From JBGSKY01 sp041740995 (GTDB lineage: Bacteria > Planctomycetota > Planctomycetia > Pirellulales > Pirellulaceae): a stretch of 24,640 nucleotides of DNA. Shown here piece after piece: positions 1 through 8,367 of this stretch (positions within the stretch are counted from its first letter, which is position 1; the number at the start of each line of letters is the position of its first letter). Where the stretch lies: assembly GCA_041740995.1 (NCBI GenBank), contig JBGSKY010000200.1, forward strand, positions 1 through 24,640. The letters are read 5' to 3'. The position numbers and the translations under genes are program-made. Below the pieces are notes generated by a model. That model had not been told where the DNA came from, did not search any database, and saw only the letters and a program-made list of their open reading frames with translations.

Positions 1-77
1 GTGACTTTCGCTAAAAAGAATAATTACGAGCTTACCTTCTGTAATCGCTCGTTTGCTTCAATGAAAGTAGTTTCGAC

Positions 78-1055
78 GTGGCAAGAATTGAACGCGTGTT
101 GGTAACCGGCGGAGCTGGTTTTCTCGGTTCGCACCTTTGCGAGCGACTAATCTACCAAGGTCATGACGTGATCTGCTTGGACAACTTTTTTACCAGCCAA
201 AAGAGTAACGTTCAGCATCTATTGGATCATCGAAATTTCGAACTAATTCGGCACGACGTCACTTTGCCGATTTTTCTTGAAGTCGACCAGATTTACCACT
301 TGGCTTGCCCAGCGGCGCCGGGGCACTATCAATTCAACCCAATCAAGACGATGAAGACGTCGATCTTAGGTTCGATCAATATGCTGGGGATGGCAAAGCG
401 TTGCCGCGCGAAAATTATGCTTGCCAGCACCAGCGAGATCTATGGTGACCCACACGTCCATCCGCAGGTCGAATCCTACTGGGGCAATGTTAATCCAATC
501 GGCATCCGCTCGTGCTATGACGAAGGCAAACGGGTCGCGGAAACGTTGTTCATGGACTACCACCGGTCCAATAAAGTCAATATTCGGATCGTGCGTATCT
601 TCAATACTTACGGCCCGCGAATGCATCCCTACGATGGCCGCGTGGTTTCGACCTTTATTCGCCAAGCGATCACAAACCAGCCGATTACCATTTTTGGCGA
701 AGGTCAACAGACCCGCTCATTCTGTTATAGAGACGACTTGGTAGATGGGTTTTTGCGATTAATGAATGGTCCAGACGATTTCATCGGCCCGGTCAATATC
801 GGTAATCCAGACGAGTTCACCATCGCAGAGCTTGCCCAGCAGGTGATCGCCAAGACGGGAACCAAGAGCACACTCATCAAACGACCGCTGCCGGCGGACG
901 ACCCAACTCGACGTCAACCTGACATCACGTTGGCAAAGAAACATCTTCAGTGGAAGCCAACTATCGCGTTGGATGAGGGATTGGAGAAGACGATCGAATG
1001 GTTCCGAGGCATCGATTTATCCAACTATCGGCCGCCAACACCGAACTATTCTTAA
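78..1055 (+). CDS. UDP-glucuronate decarboxylase (UDP-xylose synthase), SDR family
   Basis: This is a 325-residue extended short-chain dehydrogenase that should convert UDP-glucuronate to UDP-xylose in the cytoplasm, feeding polysaccharide or glycan synthesis. The N-terminal Rossmann motif TGGAGFLG is at residues 10-17. The active-site stretch STSEIYGDP (117-125) with its Glu, and the Tyr-x3-Lys pair in CYDEGKR (Y147, K151), match the UXS family, as does VNPIGIRSCYDEGKR. The length is normal for soluble bacterial UXS. The start is GTG with only a weak upstream purine run; an ATG at 61 is out of frame and opens only a short reading frame. It converges on the M48 protease gene. An ordinary UDP-glucose 4-epimerase is less likely because of the UXS-type active-site context. 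Nothing in the window gives it an operon partner, though the upstream neighbour is cut off. Confidence 0.9.
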   Translation: MARIERVLVTGGAGFLGSHLCERLIYQGHDVICLDNFFTSQKSNVQHLLDHRNFELIRHDVTLPIFLEVDQIYHLACPAAPGHYQFNPIKTMKTSILGSINMLGMAKRCRAKIMLASTSEIYGDPHVHPQVESYWGNVNPIGIRSCYDEGKRVAETLFMDYHRSNKVNIRIVRIFNTYGPRMHPYDGRVVSTFIRQAITNQPITIFGEGQQTRSFCYRDDLVDGFLRLMNGPDDFIGPVNIGNPDEFTIAELAQQVIAKTGTKSTLIKRPLPADDPTRRQPDITLAKKHLQWKPTIALDEGLEKTIEWFRGIDLSNYRPPTPNYS

Positions 1056-1122
1056 CTGCTTGAGAGATCTCGCAATCTTTGGCAGCGTAACTTTCTCGCC
1101 ATTGTGCTCTTTTCAAAAGTCG

Positions 1123-1140
1123 GCCAGGACCTGTCCTGGC
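1123..1140. repeat. Perfect hairpin between convergent genes
   Basis: An 8-bp perfect inverted repeat GCCAGGAC / GTCCTGGC is separated by two bases (effectively a 7-bp stem with a 4-base loop). It lies in the 95-base gap between the convergent ends of the UXS and M48 genes. No T-tract follows on either strand, so it is not a textbook intrinsic terminator. It may act as a bidirectional 3'-end hairpin or be a dispersed genomic palindrome. Confidence 0.5.
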
Positions 1141-1150
1141 GAGCTTTCTG

Positions 1151-1966
1151 CTAGCTAAGCGATTCGCCTAGTCCGACGGGATTGATTGCCGCGCGGTAGA
1201 GGAGGTCAGCTTGCGGGACTGCGACCGCCAAATCGGCTGCGCGCTGAACGTCGCTGGGATGAGTCGAGGCCCAGACGGGTGGTTTAGGGCCGACGGAAGC
1301 AGCACCAAACCGCTGCCAAAACCTCGGGGCTTCTGATGGATCGTAGCCTGATTGGGCCATCAATTGCAGCCCAATCGCATCCGCTTCTGACTCGTGGCGA
1401 CGGCTGTAGGGCAAAATCAAGCCGTATTCCGCGGCGGCTCCATAAGCGTTCAAAACTAAATTTTGCCCCGTCGCCGAAGATCCGCTAATTGCATAGCCCA
1501 GCACGGAACGAACGCCTTGAACAGCTGTTTGCTGGCTGATCCGTTCAGAGCCATGGCGGGCGACAGCGTGGGCGATTTCGTGGCTCATAACGACTGCCAA
1601 GCCGGCTTCGTTTTCGCAAACAGGAATGATCCCTTCGTAGATCCCAACTTTGCCGCCTGGCAGTGCGAATGCGTTTTGAGAATCGGATTCAAAGAGGCGA
1701 AAGTCCCATTGAAAGCTCGGTTTATTTGCAGCAATTGCGATACGAGTCCCTACGCGCCGAACAATTTCTTGGTACCGAGTGTTTGTGCTCGGTTTTTCCG
1801 ACGCGATGACCTGATTGAACGATTCTTCCGCCATTGCAATTTCTTGCGATTCTGGGATCAGCACAAATTGCTTGCGACCTGAGACTGGTGCGCTGCGGCA
1901 GCCTGTCAGAGAGCCGATCGCGATCGAGCTGGCGGCGGTCAGAAAAGTTCGGCGATGAAAACACAT
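1151..1966 (-). CDS. M48-family zinc metalloprotease, Tat/lipoprotein signal
   Basis: This 271-residue protein is a LoiP/YcaL/BepA-type M48 peptidase, a class that degrades damaged or misassembled envelope proteins. The zinc site HEIAH is at 129-133 and the third-ligand motif ESEAD at 192-196 (E192). The N-terminus carries HRRTFL, a twin-arginine-like motif, followed by a hydrophobic stretch and a lipobox SLTGC with Cys23. It should therefore be a lipoprotein, possibly exported folded. The short length, without TPR repeats, matches the small LoiP-like subgroup. The ATG at 1966 is chosen because it precedes a full signal sequence. The gene stands alone, convergent with the UXS gene. The catalytic class is certain; substrates are unknown. 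Confidence 0.9.
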   Translation of the reverse strand: MCFHRRTFLTAASSIAIGSLTGCRSAPVSGRKQFVLIPESQEIAMAEESFNQVIASEKPSTNTRYQEIVRRVGTRIAIAANKPSFQWDFRLFESDSQNAFALPGGKVGIYEGIIPVCENEAGLAVVMSHEIAHAVARHGSERISQQTAVQGVRSVLGYAISGSSATGQNLVLNAYGAAAEYGLILPYSRRHESEADAIGLQLMAQSGYDPSEAPRFWQRFGAASVGPKPPVWASTHPSDVQRAADLAVAVPQADLLYRAAINPVGLGESLS

Positions 1967-2565
1967 GGGAGTTTACTTGATCGAAGTTTGAGCGTCAAAG
2001 TGCGCTCGTTTGATCTTTTAGCCAATTTGCGGGGTCGGAGACAACCCGTCTGCTGAAACGTTATTGCGCTGACGTCTGTAACCGATTCTCTCATGCCGAT
2101 TTGGATCACAGACATCACTCAGGCCAGGAATCGTTCTGGCATTTGTCCATGTCCCCGAACATGTGTTACTCATGTCCTGGAACCAAACAACATGTCTTGG
2201 CCTACGCAAAGTTATGATCGGGACAAATCGATGGTCGCGTTCACTGTTCGAGCTGATCGAAAAATTTGTCAAGACATTATTTGAATTTTTTCAAGACAAA
2301 TCTTGCCCTTATCCGCTAGCAGGGGCTATATTGCCACTCCGCAGATTTTGATGCCGTCATTTAAGCCGATAAACTGGTTTGGAATTGAAGCGACGGCTGC
2401 AAGTCTGCCTTTCGGTCTCGTTTAGCCGCGTTCACGCGAGCATTACGACGCCGGGCCGATCACGGCGAGCACTCATTGGAAAGTGTTCCGCCCAACAAAA
2501 TTCACCACATGCAACGCGTCTAAGCGGCCGCCGCGGGGGCATGTCAACGTAAACTGACAGAGGGT
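1967..2565. other. 600-base intergenic region with infC leader
   Basis: No convincing gene lies between the start of the minus-strand M48 gene and infC; the short frames here lack family features. It contains a candidate sigma-70-type promoter (2303-2332). It also has two direct copies of TCAAGACA (2269 and 2291, 22 bases apart) just upstream of that promoter, and a direct repeat of CATGTC(C/T)TGG around 2172-2202. The roughly 230 transcribed bases before infC are long enough for leader control, which is common for infC, but I cannot fold a recognised riboregulator by eye. Confidence 0.5.
2303..2332 (+). promoter_or_regulatory. Candidate infC promoter
   Basis: TTGCCC (2303-2308) and TATATT (2327-2332) are separated by 18 bases, each matching the sigma-70 consensus in four to five positions. 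Transcription would start near 2339, giving a leader of about 227 bases before infC. The tandem TCAAGACA repeats end only a few bases upstream of the -35, a plausible operator position. Confidence 0.4.
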
Positions 2566-3075
2566 ATGACGATCGATCGTAGCAATCAGACTAGAGTCAA
2601 TCAGCAAATTCGAATTTCTCCCGTTCGCGTAATTGGCGCCGATGGGACTCAATTGGGTGTCATGCCCACCGATCAAGCGATGCAACAAGCACGCGATATT
2701 GGTCTCGATCTGGTCGAGGTCGCACCGACGGTCAAGCCGCCTGTTTGCCGAATCATGGATTACGGCAAATACAAGTACGAAAAAAGCAAGAAGCTGGGCG
2801 GTCACACGCATCAGACAAAGACCAAAGAAATTCGTTTGCGTCCCAAGACTGGTGACCACGACGTGGAAACCAAAGTCCGCCAAGCGATCGGTTTCTTGAA
2901 GCACAAAGACAAGGTCCAAGTGTCCGTTCTATTCCGTGGTCGCGAAATGGCTCACATCGACGAAGGCCGCCGAGTGATGCAGAGCGTTATTGAGGAACTG
3001 GGCGAATACGGGAAGATCGAACAACCACCGCAGCAACAAGGTCGACGTATGATCGCGACGGTCTCGCCACGCTAG
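2566..3075 (+). CDS. infC: Translation initiation factor IF-3
   Basis: This 169-residue IF-3 binds the 30S subunit, prevents premature 50S joining and checks start codons. The N-terminal domain begins at RVNQQIR and carries the family signatures LDLVEVAP and KPPVCRIMDYGKYKYE. The C-terminal domain has TKEIRLRP, HDVETK, VSVLFRGREMAH and ends near residue 169 as usual. The start here is ATG, whereas many infC genes use a rare codon such as ATT for autoregulation. The purine run AGAGGG sits very close to the ATG (about 2-3 bases), an unusually short spacing that could matter for control. The usual downstream partners rpmI and rplT are absent; the next gene encodes a GIY-YIG nuclease. Confidence 0.96.
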   Translation: MTIDRSNQTRVNQQIRISPVRVIGADGTQLGVMPTDQAMQQARDIGLDLVEVAPTVKPPVCRIMDYGKYKYEKSKKLGGHTHQTKTKEIRLRPKTGDHDVETKVRQAIGFLKHKDKVQVSVLFRGREMAHIDEGRRVMQSVIEELGEYGKIEQPPQQQGRRMIATVSPR

Positions 3076-3187
3076 CATTGAACGAGAATTATCTACGAAG
3101 CATTAGGCCGAATGAAAGCCATGAGCATCTATTGACTGGTGTCATGGTGAAACGCAAACGACTCTAAACCGTTAAGGTTCAAAAGGC

Positions 3188-4390
3188 ATGGATGCTTTCC
3201 TAGAACATGATTGCCAGTTCGCCGACTTTGGTCGTGATGCGTTGATGCCGTTCACGAAATCGGTCGCCTCTCGCGTCAGAGCGACTGAAACTGAAAAATT
3301 GCGAACTGCAGTTCGACAGTCAGTCCCTAAAACGCCCGGCATCTATGGATTCGTTTGCGGCGATGGTCATCTGATTTATGTTGGCAAATCGAATTCGTTG
3401 CGCGGACGAGTGCTGAGCTATTTTTTGCCCAATCATGCCAATGAAAAAGCGGGCGAAATTGCAACCACGGCCAGGGAAGTGCTGTGGGAAGAGCAGCCCA
3501 GCGAATTTGCCGCCCTGCTTCGTGAACAGAAGCTGATTTCGCGTTGGCAACCGCGTTTCAATGTCGTCGGAATGCCGCGTCGTCAGCGAGCGGCGTATCT
3601 GTGCCTCGGTCGCGGCCCGGCCAATTGCTTTTATGTGACCACCAAGATTGATCCAAAGGCGCGAGCGATTGAAGGGCCTTTTAATGGTTTGACTCGTTTG
3701 ACTCGCGTGGCCGAGATACTCAATCGTCGATTTCAATTGCGGGATTGCAGCGATAAAAACAAATTTGCTTTTGCCGATCAGCTAACCCTTTTTGATGACC
3801 CTCGGCGGCCGGGTTGTTTGCGCGTCGAATTAGGAACGTGCTTGGGACCTTGCGCGGCGGCTTGTTCGAAGTCAGCTTATGAACGTCGAACGCGTGAAGC
3901 GGAAGATTTTCTACGCGGCGGAGATGTCCAGATTGTTGACGAACTGGAACTGGCCATGCGGCATGCAGCCGAGCGTCAGCAATACGAACTGGCCGCACGA
4001 TATCGTGAGGATTGGCAGTTGACGCGCTGGATCACACAAAAGCTGCTTCAAAACGAGCAGGCTCGTGCGGCTTACAATTTCCTCTACCCGGTCATCGGCT
4101 GTGATGGTCGCGATATCTGGTATTTGATTCGATCGGGTCGCGTCGAACACGCGGTGCAGCGACCAACGACAGCCAATCGCTGGCGAAAGAGTCGAGAGGA
4201 AATTCTTCGTTGGGCCGCTAGTGAATCGGGCTTGGCTGGACCGTACGATGGCGGAGCGAATACGTTGCATATTGTCGCAGCTTGGTTTCGCAAGAATCGC
4301 GACCAATTGAAGCTGGCGCGGCCGCTTGCCGACTTACCACTCGAAATGCCCGTCCCTGAGTCGCTGGGAAACCGCGCCGCCTCAGCTTAA
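3188..4390 (+). CDS. Orphan UvrC-like GIY-YIG nuclease (Cho-type)
   Basis: This 400-residue protein resembles the N-terminal half of UvrC. The GIY-YIG nuclease spans about residues 49-128, with GIY at 51-53, YVG at 64-66, Arg72 or Arg74, and Glu113 in LLREQKLI. A cysteine cluster follows: C187, then C210, C218, C222 and C226 in the CLRVELGTCLGPC context, the arrangement that in UvrC binds an Fe-S cluster. A UVR-type helical hairpin follows at about 252-280. The C-terminal RNase H-like nuclease and HhH domains of UvrC are missing, so it should make only the 3' incision, like E. coli Cho. The last 120 residues match nothing I recognise. The start is ATG 3188, 112 bases after infC; co-transcription is possible. 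Confidence 0.85.
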   Translation: MDAFLEHDCQFADFGRDALMPFTKSVASRVRATETEKLRTAVRQSVPKTPGIYGFVCGDGHLIYVGKSNSLRGRVLSYFLPNHANEKAGEIATTAREVLWEEQPSEFAALLREQKLISRWQPRFNVVGMPRRQRAAYLCLGRGPANCFYVTTKIDPKARAIEGPFNGLTRLTRVAEILNRRFQLRDCSDKNKFAFADQLTLFDDPRRPGCLRVELGTCLGPCAAACSKSAYERRTREAEDFLRGGDVQIVDELELAMRHAAERQQYELAARYREDWQLTRWITQKLLQNEQARAAYNFLYPVIGCDGRDIWYLIRSGRVEHAVQRPTTANRWRKSREEILRWAASESGLAGPYDGGANTLHIVAAWFRKNRDQLKLARPLADLPLEMPVPESLGNRAASA

Positions 4391-4438
4391 AAAACACTCC
4401 GTTTCAATCGTGAAATTGAACCTTCCAAAACGATCACA

Positions 4439-4499
4439 TTAGCCGAGAGCTATTTTCTGGGGTGTGACGCAGAAACCGGAGCTAACGCTTGGCGGCTAA
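4439..4499. repeat. REP-like imperfect palindrome
   Basis: The element is bounded by TTAGCCG (4439-4445) and its exact inverse CGGCTAA (4493-4499), with partly complementary interior (for example CTGG at 4457-4460 against the CCGG at 4476-4479). It lies in the gap after the GIY-YIG gene. Its size and form suit a dispersed palindromic repeat; it could also act as a 3'-end hairpin. Confidence 0.45.
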
Positions 4500-4568
4500 T
4501 ATTCTAATTGGAAACAATGGCTAGGCCGACACATTGCGGTCTGCTTTAGGTGATTTCATTACCCGGTG

Positions 4569-4577
4569 TGGTACACT
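4569..4577 (+). promoter_or_regulatory. Candidate extended -10 promoter
   Basis: TG-G-TACACT is an extended -10 element (TGnTAnnnT form) upstream of the giant dehydrogenase-like gene. No good -35 lies at standard spacing, as is allowed for extended -10 promoters. It would give a leader of about 50 bases to the GGAGG at 4621. Confidence 0.3.
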
Positions 4578-4633
4578 GGCGGCCAGCGATTAGAATTAAA
4601 CCTGATTTAGAGTAACGATCGGAGGCCTGCAAC

Positions 4634-4657
4634 ATGAATGCACCATCGAACAGTTAG
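4634..4657 (+). CDS. Seven-codon leader ORF with strong SD, in frame with next gene
   Basis: GGAGG at 4621-4625 lies eight bases before ATG 4634, the best ribosome binding site in this region. The frame encodes only MNAPSNS and ends at TAG 4655-4657. The reading frame after the TAG is the same frame as the large downstream protein. It is either a leader peptide controlling the downstream gene, or the original start of that gene cut off by an amber mutation. The sequence alone cannot tell these apart. Confidence 0.3.
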   Translation: MNAPSNS

Positions 4658-4783
4658 TTGCTTGGCAAGATTGCAGACCACTTCGTTTGGAGGCAAATTC
4701 TTTTTCGGTTATCTCTAAGCCTGCTGTCATTGCTCCGATTAACGTTGTCGTTTCAATCGGTTGTCCGCGCCCAATGCCTACCT

Positions 4784-7700
4784 ATGATACTTATGCACAC
4801 CTCAAAATTATTTTTGATTCGACTGACCTTCGCAGCCTATTTTGCAAGTTGTTCTCTTGCGGCGAATTCGATTCATGCTGCAGACGGATTCCCCGGTCAA
4901 GAGCTCTTACAGTATCCCCCCGTTACCCGCGTCACTGAACTGCCGGCATCGAAACTGCCTTTGCAATTTGTTGCCAACGAACGAATCGCCTTCATCGGCA
5001 ATGGATTGGCCGAGCGGATGAATCTGTTCGGTCATTTTGAAGCCTACCTTCAGCTTCGGCACGCCGACAAGCAGCTTGTCATTCGCAACTTTGCTCGCCC
5101 AGCAGACGAGGTCGCCATTCGCGAGCGGCCCAGCAATTATGACGAGCTTGACGATCCGATGGGTGCGTTTGGGCCGGACACAATATTCTGCTTCTTTGGT
5201 TTTAATGAATCGTTTGCTGGAACCGAAGGAATCGCTGATTTTCAGAAGAGCTACAAAGACCTTATCAAAACGACGGCTGAGCGATACCCGCTCAACAAAC
5301 AAGGCGACCAGGTTCGATTCGTCATCGTCGGTCCAACCGCATTCGAGGATGCTAACGATCCGCTGGCTCCGAATGCAGAAAAGACCAATGCCAATCTTCG
5401 TGAATACTCAGCCGCCGCAGCGGCGGTTGCTATCGAGCTAAACATTCCATTTATCGATTTGTTTACGCCAACTGCAGGTCAATTTGCAAGTCAAGCTGGT
5501 TTGCAGTGGACAAAGAACGGCGTACACCTCAATGACGAAGGCTATCGTTTAGTTGCCAAAACGCTTGACGAGCAACTGTTTCAAGCTGACGCGATGTCGA
5601 TCAAGAACAACCAGTATGAACAGCTTCTGGCAGCGATTAACGACAAGAGTTGGGTTCATCTGCAAGACTATCGAATGATCAATGGCTGGTACGTTTACGG
5701 TGGTCGGCGGACGTGGGACATTGAGACTTTTCCGCACGAGTACAATCGTATTCGAGCGATGGCTGTCCAACGCGACCAAGCCGTCTGGGCGATCGCCAAT
5801 GGCAAGCAACCGCCCGAACTGAGCGATGAAAATTTGCCCGAGTTGATTGTACCGCCGACGCGTTTTGGTGACCCTCGTCAAGCCTACTCTGAACCAAAAG
5901 AGCTGCACTACAACACGCCTGATGAGTTCATGAAGACGACGACGATGCCAGACGGTTTCGAGCTGAAGTTGTTTGCTGACGAGACAATGTTTCCTGAGCT
6001 GGCCAAGCCGGTGCAATTAACTTTCGACAACAAAGGCCGGCTGTGGGTCGCTTGTATGCCGACCTATCCGCAATGGAAACCAGGTGACGGAAAACCGGAC
6101 GACCGTATTCTGATTTTGGAAGATACCGATGGAGACGGCCGTGCAGATGTCTGCATAACCTTCTATGACAAGCTGCATTGCCCGACTGGTTTCGAGCTTT
6201 ACAACGGTGGCGTGATTGTTACCAACCAGCCGCGGCTATGCTTCTTGAAAGACACTGACGGCGACGACAAAGCCGATGTCGAAATTGATTTGCTCGATGG
6301 TTGGGGAACTGATGATACGCATCATACGATCGGTGCCTTTGAAATGTCGCCTAGCGGTTTGCTGTATATGCTTGAGGGTGTTTCAATGAACACGGCAGTC
6401 GAAAGCGAATGGGGAGCGCAACGTTGGCGAGGCGCGGCCGGCGCGTTTACCTTGAACCCACAAACGAAGAAACTTCGCCGCTTCACCACCCCTGGCTATG
6501 GAAACCCTTGGTGTATGACCTTTGATGGCTGGGGCCAGGGTGTGGTCGGCGATGGAACCAACGCACAGCAACATTGGGCCACTGGGCTTTCCGGTGCTCA
6601 AGACGGACCTCGCCGTGGTCTGGATCCCATTTTCAACAATGAGGGGATGCGACCAGCGATTGGCAACGACTACTTGATTTCACGGCACTTGCCTGATGAT
6701 GTCCAAGGGCAGTTTATCTACGCATGTGTGATCAACATGAACGGCATGCCACGGTTTGATGTCAAAGAAGACGGAGCGGCTTTCTCCGGTAATCGAATCG
6801 CCGATTTGCTTTCGAGCACCGATAAGAATTTTCGACCAACCGATCCGCAAATTGGTCCAGACGGAGCGATTTGGTTCGGCGACTGGTGCAATGCACTTAT
6901 CGGACATATGCAGTATTCGCAACGTGATCCGAATCGTGACCACAGCCGAGGCCGTATCTATCGCATGTATGCCAAAGATCGACCGCTGCTCGAACCAGTC
7001 ATCCAATTTGGCAAATCCAACGCCGAAGTGCTTGACCAACTCCGTGAGTACGAGCCACGAACGCGCTATCGTGCTCGCCGAGAACTACAGGAACGCAACA
7101 AGGCAGAGGTTGTAGCGGCGGTGAAGCAATGGCTGCCGACGATTAAGACCGACGATCCAGACGCGGATCGATTGCACCTAGAAGCCTTGTGGATCTTGCA
7201 ACGGCATGAAACGATCGACAACGACCTGCTGCAACGCGTATTGGCTAGCAAGACAGAAAACGCACGAGCCGGCGGAATTCGATTTGTCAGTGACATGGAA
7301 GATCGCATTCCCGAAGCTCTGGATATTTACGCAACTTTTGCCAAAGATCCAAGCCCGCGAGTGCGGGTGGAAGTCGCCCGCGCGATCAGTTTCAACAAAA
7401 CGCAGCGTGGTGTCGAAATCTTGCTGACTATTGTTGAGCAACCGCAAGACAAATGGCTTGGTTACGTCATCGAGCACGCTCTTGGATCAATGGAATCGGT
7501 TTGGGGGCCATTGTACGAATCGAAGCAATTGGGCGAGCTGACAAGCAGCCAAGTCAAGGCGATCGAAGACTATTTGGGTTTCGCTCGGCCTGGAATCGCA
7601 GCGGCACCGCACATTAACATTTTGCTGAACGAAACCGAGGTGCGGGCTCAGGTAAAACGCAACAACTCCTACGCTGCGCTAGAAAAGCTGCGAGGCAACG

Positions 7701-8101
7701 CCCGAAACGGTGCAAGAGTTTTCAAACGCGTTTGTGCCAACTGCCATAAGGTCAAAGGTGAGGGCTACACGTACGGACCGGAGTTGACAGATGTCGGGCG
7801 TCGGCTTTCGCGTCACGACCTGATCGAGTCGCTAATGGAACCAAGCGCCAAGATGGACAAAAAGTTCCAGACCGAGATCATCATGTTGGAAACCGACGAA
7901 ACCGTCACAGGTTTCATCGGCGAGGAAACTGATGACGAGATTCTCCTATTGATGCCGGAAGGTAAAACGCGACGAATTTCCAAGGATGAGATTGTAGGTC
8001 AGAAAACTGCCCTTCAAAGCAGCATGCCGGAAAATCTGGGCGGCACCATTTCGCCGTCGGAGTTTCTTGACTTGATGGACTACTTGGCTAGCCTCAAATA
8101 G
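4784..8101 (+). CDS. PVC-type SGNH / beta-propeller / HEAT / cytochrome c multidomain exported protein
   Basis: Counted from ATG 4784 this is about 1105 residues; the frame stays open back to TTG 4658. A signal peptide follows the second ATG (4793), ending near SLAANSIHA. The first domain (about 40-270) is SGNH-hydrolase-like, with GFNES as the GxN block and NGVHLNDEGY as the His block, but the GDSL serine position reads GNGL. A propeller of the PVC 'membrane-bound dehydrogenase' type follows (about 390-770), with DTDGDGRAD and DTDGDDKAD repeats. HEAT-like helices (about 790-940) come next. A C-terminal haem-binding domain carries CANCH at residues 984-988 and ends YLASLK. The domain order is typical of planctomycetes, where such proteins are suspected of polysaccharide or sugar oxidation in the periplasm. 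Substrate and electron partner are unknown. ATG 4784 has a poor SD, so the start is uncertain. Confidence 0.85.
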   Translation: MILMHTSKLFLIRLTFAAYFASCSLAANSIHAADGFPGQELLQYPPVTRVTELPASKLPLQFVANERIAFIGNGLAERMNLFGHFEAYLQLRHADKQLVIRNFARPADEVAIRERPSNYDELDDPMGAFGPDTIFCFFGFNESFAGTEGIADFQKSYKDLIKTTAERYPLNKQGDQVRFVIVGPTAFEDANDPLAPNAEKTNANLREYSAAAAAVAIELNIPFIDLFTPTAGQFASQAGLQWTKNGVHLNDEGYRLVAKTLDEQLFQADAMSIKNNQYEQLLAAINDKSWVHLQDYRMINGWYVYGGRRTWDIETFPHEYNRIRAMAVQRDQAVWAIANGKQPPELSDENLPELIVPPTRFGDPRQAYSEPKELHYNTPDEFMKTTTMPDGFELKLFADETMFPELAKPVQLTFDNKGRLWVACMPTYPQWKPGDGKPDDRILILEDTDGDGRADVCITFYDKLHCPTGFELYNGGVIVTNQPRLCFLKDTDGDDKADVEIDLLDGWGTDDTHHTIGAFEMSPSGLLYMLEGVSMNTAVESEWGAQRWRGAAGAFTLNPQTKKLRRFTTPGYGNPWCMTFDGWGQGVVGDGTNAQQHWATGLSGAQDGPRRGLDPIFNNEGMRPAIGNDYLISRHLPDDVQGQFIYACVINMNGMPRFDVKEDGAAFSGNRIADLLSSTDKNFRPTDPQIGPDGAIWFGDWCNALIGHMQYSQRDPNRDHSRGRIYRMYAKDRPLLEPVIQFGKSNAEVLDQLREYEPRTRYRARRELQERNKAEVVAAVKQWLPTIKTDDPDADRLHLEALWILQRHETIDNDLLQRVLASKTENARAGGIRFVSDMEDRIPEALDIYATFAKDPSPRVRVEVARAISFNKTQRGVEILLTIVEQPQDKWLGYVIEHALGSMESVWGPLYESKQLGELTSSQVKAIEDYLGFARPGIAAAPHINILLNETEVRAQVKRNNSYAALEKLRGNARNGARVFKRVCANCHKVKGEGYTYGPELTDVGRRLSRHDLIESLMEPSAKMDKKFQTEIIMLETDETVTGFIGEETDDEILLLMPEGKTRRISKDEIVGQKTALQSSMPENLGGTISPSEFLDLMDYLASLK

Positions 8102-8137
8102 TCAATGCAGACCAAATTAGCATTTGTTAGTTCACGA

Positions 8138-8163
8138 TCACGGCGGTCGTTTGGCCACCGTGA
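8138..8163. repeat. GC-rich hairpin after the giant dehydrogenase gene
   Basis: TCACGGCGG (8138-8146) pairs with CCACCGTGA (8155-8163) with one mismatch and an 8-base loop, 36 bases past the stop codon. No T-tract follows immediately. It is a candidate terminator or dispersed palindrome; the rest of the 266-base gap to the next gene shows no gene. Confidence 0.45.
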
Positions 8164-8367
8164 GCGTTGATCGTTTACAAGCTCCGCGACAGAAGTGGTG
8201 CATCAAACGCATTTGCGGTTAACTAGATTGCACGCGATGCGTTTGCGAGAGTTTTAGTCAAGAAACTCTATGTTCCGAAAGCGAAATGGGCTAAATTAGT
8301 CCTTCCGCGATTCGTCCGATTCCTTGTTCGTCTTGCCCCGTCCAGCAGAACTTTACGACAAAAAATT

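Noticed and set aside
366..707. 113-codon minus-strand ORF inside the UXS gene
   Set aside because: It is antisense to clear UXS motifs and has no family features of its own.
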